DNA from: Aricia agestis
Lineage: Eukaryota > Arthropoda > Insecta > Lepidoptera > Lycaenidae
NCBI RefSeq assembly: GCF_905147365.1
Contig: NC_056425.1
Location: forward strand, 9,989,501-10,053,500
Reading direction: 5' to 3'
DNA length: 64,000 nt
Position numbers and translations under genes: made by a program. The notes under the pieces were generated by a model. The model was not told the DNA's origin, made no database searches, and saw nothing but the letters and a program-made list of their open reading frames with translations. Positions 63,909 to 64,000 of this stretch are shown here, in pieces. Positions within the stretch are counted from its first letter, which is position 1, and every line of letters starts with the position of its first letter.

Positions 63909-64000
63909 CCTATGTGAGTTTACATAATGATATCACAACAAGTAGCTTATTCCAGTCAACAATGTACTCTCCGAGTTTATTTTTAAACTTAATGAAGTTT

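Overview
The window looks like gene-poor nuclear DNA from a moth or butterfly. It is A+T-rich with short G+C-rich islands. It carries repeat types common in Lepidoptera: short Helitron-like elements ending in CTAGT, tRNA-derived SINEs, an A-tailed retroposon with a polypyrimidine block, many palindromic MITEs, and decayed non-LTR retrotransposon ends. I cannot name the species. I see no conserved host gene, rRNA gene, intact tRNA gene or CRISPR array. All family calls come from reading the sequence, with no database search.

Layout. 0-13 kb: a hAT-like element, Helitrons packed end to end, hAT MITEs with 8-bp target duplications, a foldback element and a mariner-type palindrome. 13-20 kb: a retroposon with an expanded GGGAAGGGAATA block, the 3' end of a LINE ORF2, TTAA-flanked MITEs, and an odd inverted duplication of a coding-like segment around a mariner-like MITE. 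20-29 kb: more MITEs, a hairpin-bearing tandem repeat, and a 2-kb satellite of 65-bp monomers with higher-order structure. 29-36 kb: nested MITEs, a LINE remnant that keeps only ORF1, an R1-clade ORF2 end, SINEs, Helitrons and a G+C-rich palindrome cluster. 36-46 kb: the only host-gene candidate (a small two-exon ORF, 37691-38459), a 122-bp tandem repeat running into a CGTGA-type minisatellite, and stacked MITEs. 46-64 kb: nested MITEs with internal empty-site controls, a perfect 49-bp hairpin, a 1.15-kb TTAA-flanked element that keeps a Lys/Arg-rich terminal exon, and a hAT element with a perfect 8-bp duplication that holds two further elements.

The parts do not form a pathway. The window is best read as a record of repeated transposon insertion, nesting and decay. 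The most useful leads are the TTAA element at 54.4-55.5 kb, the two-exon ORF, the ORF1-only LINE, the inverted coding duplication and the satellite.
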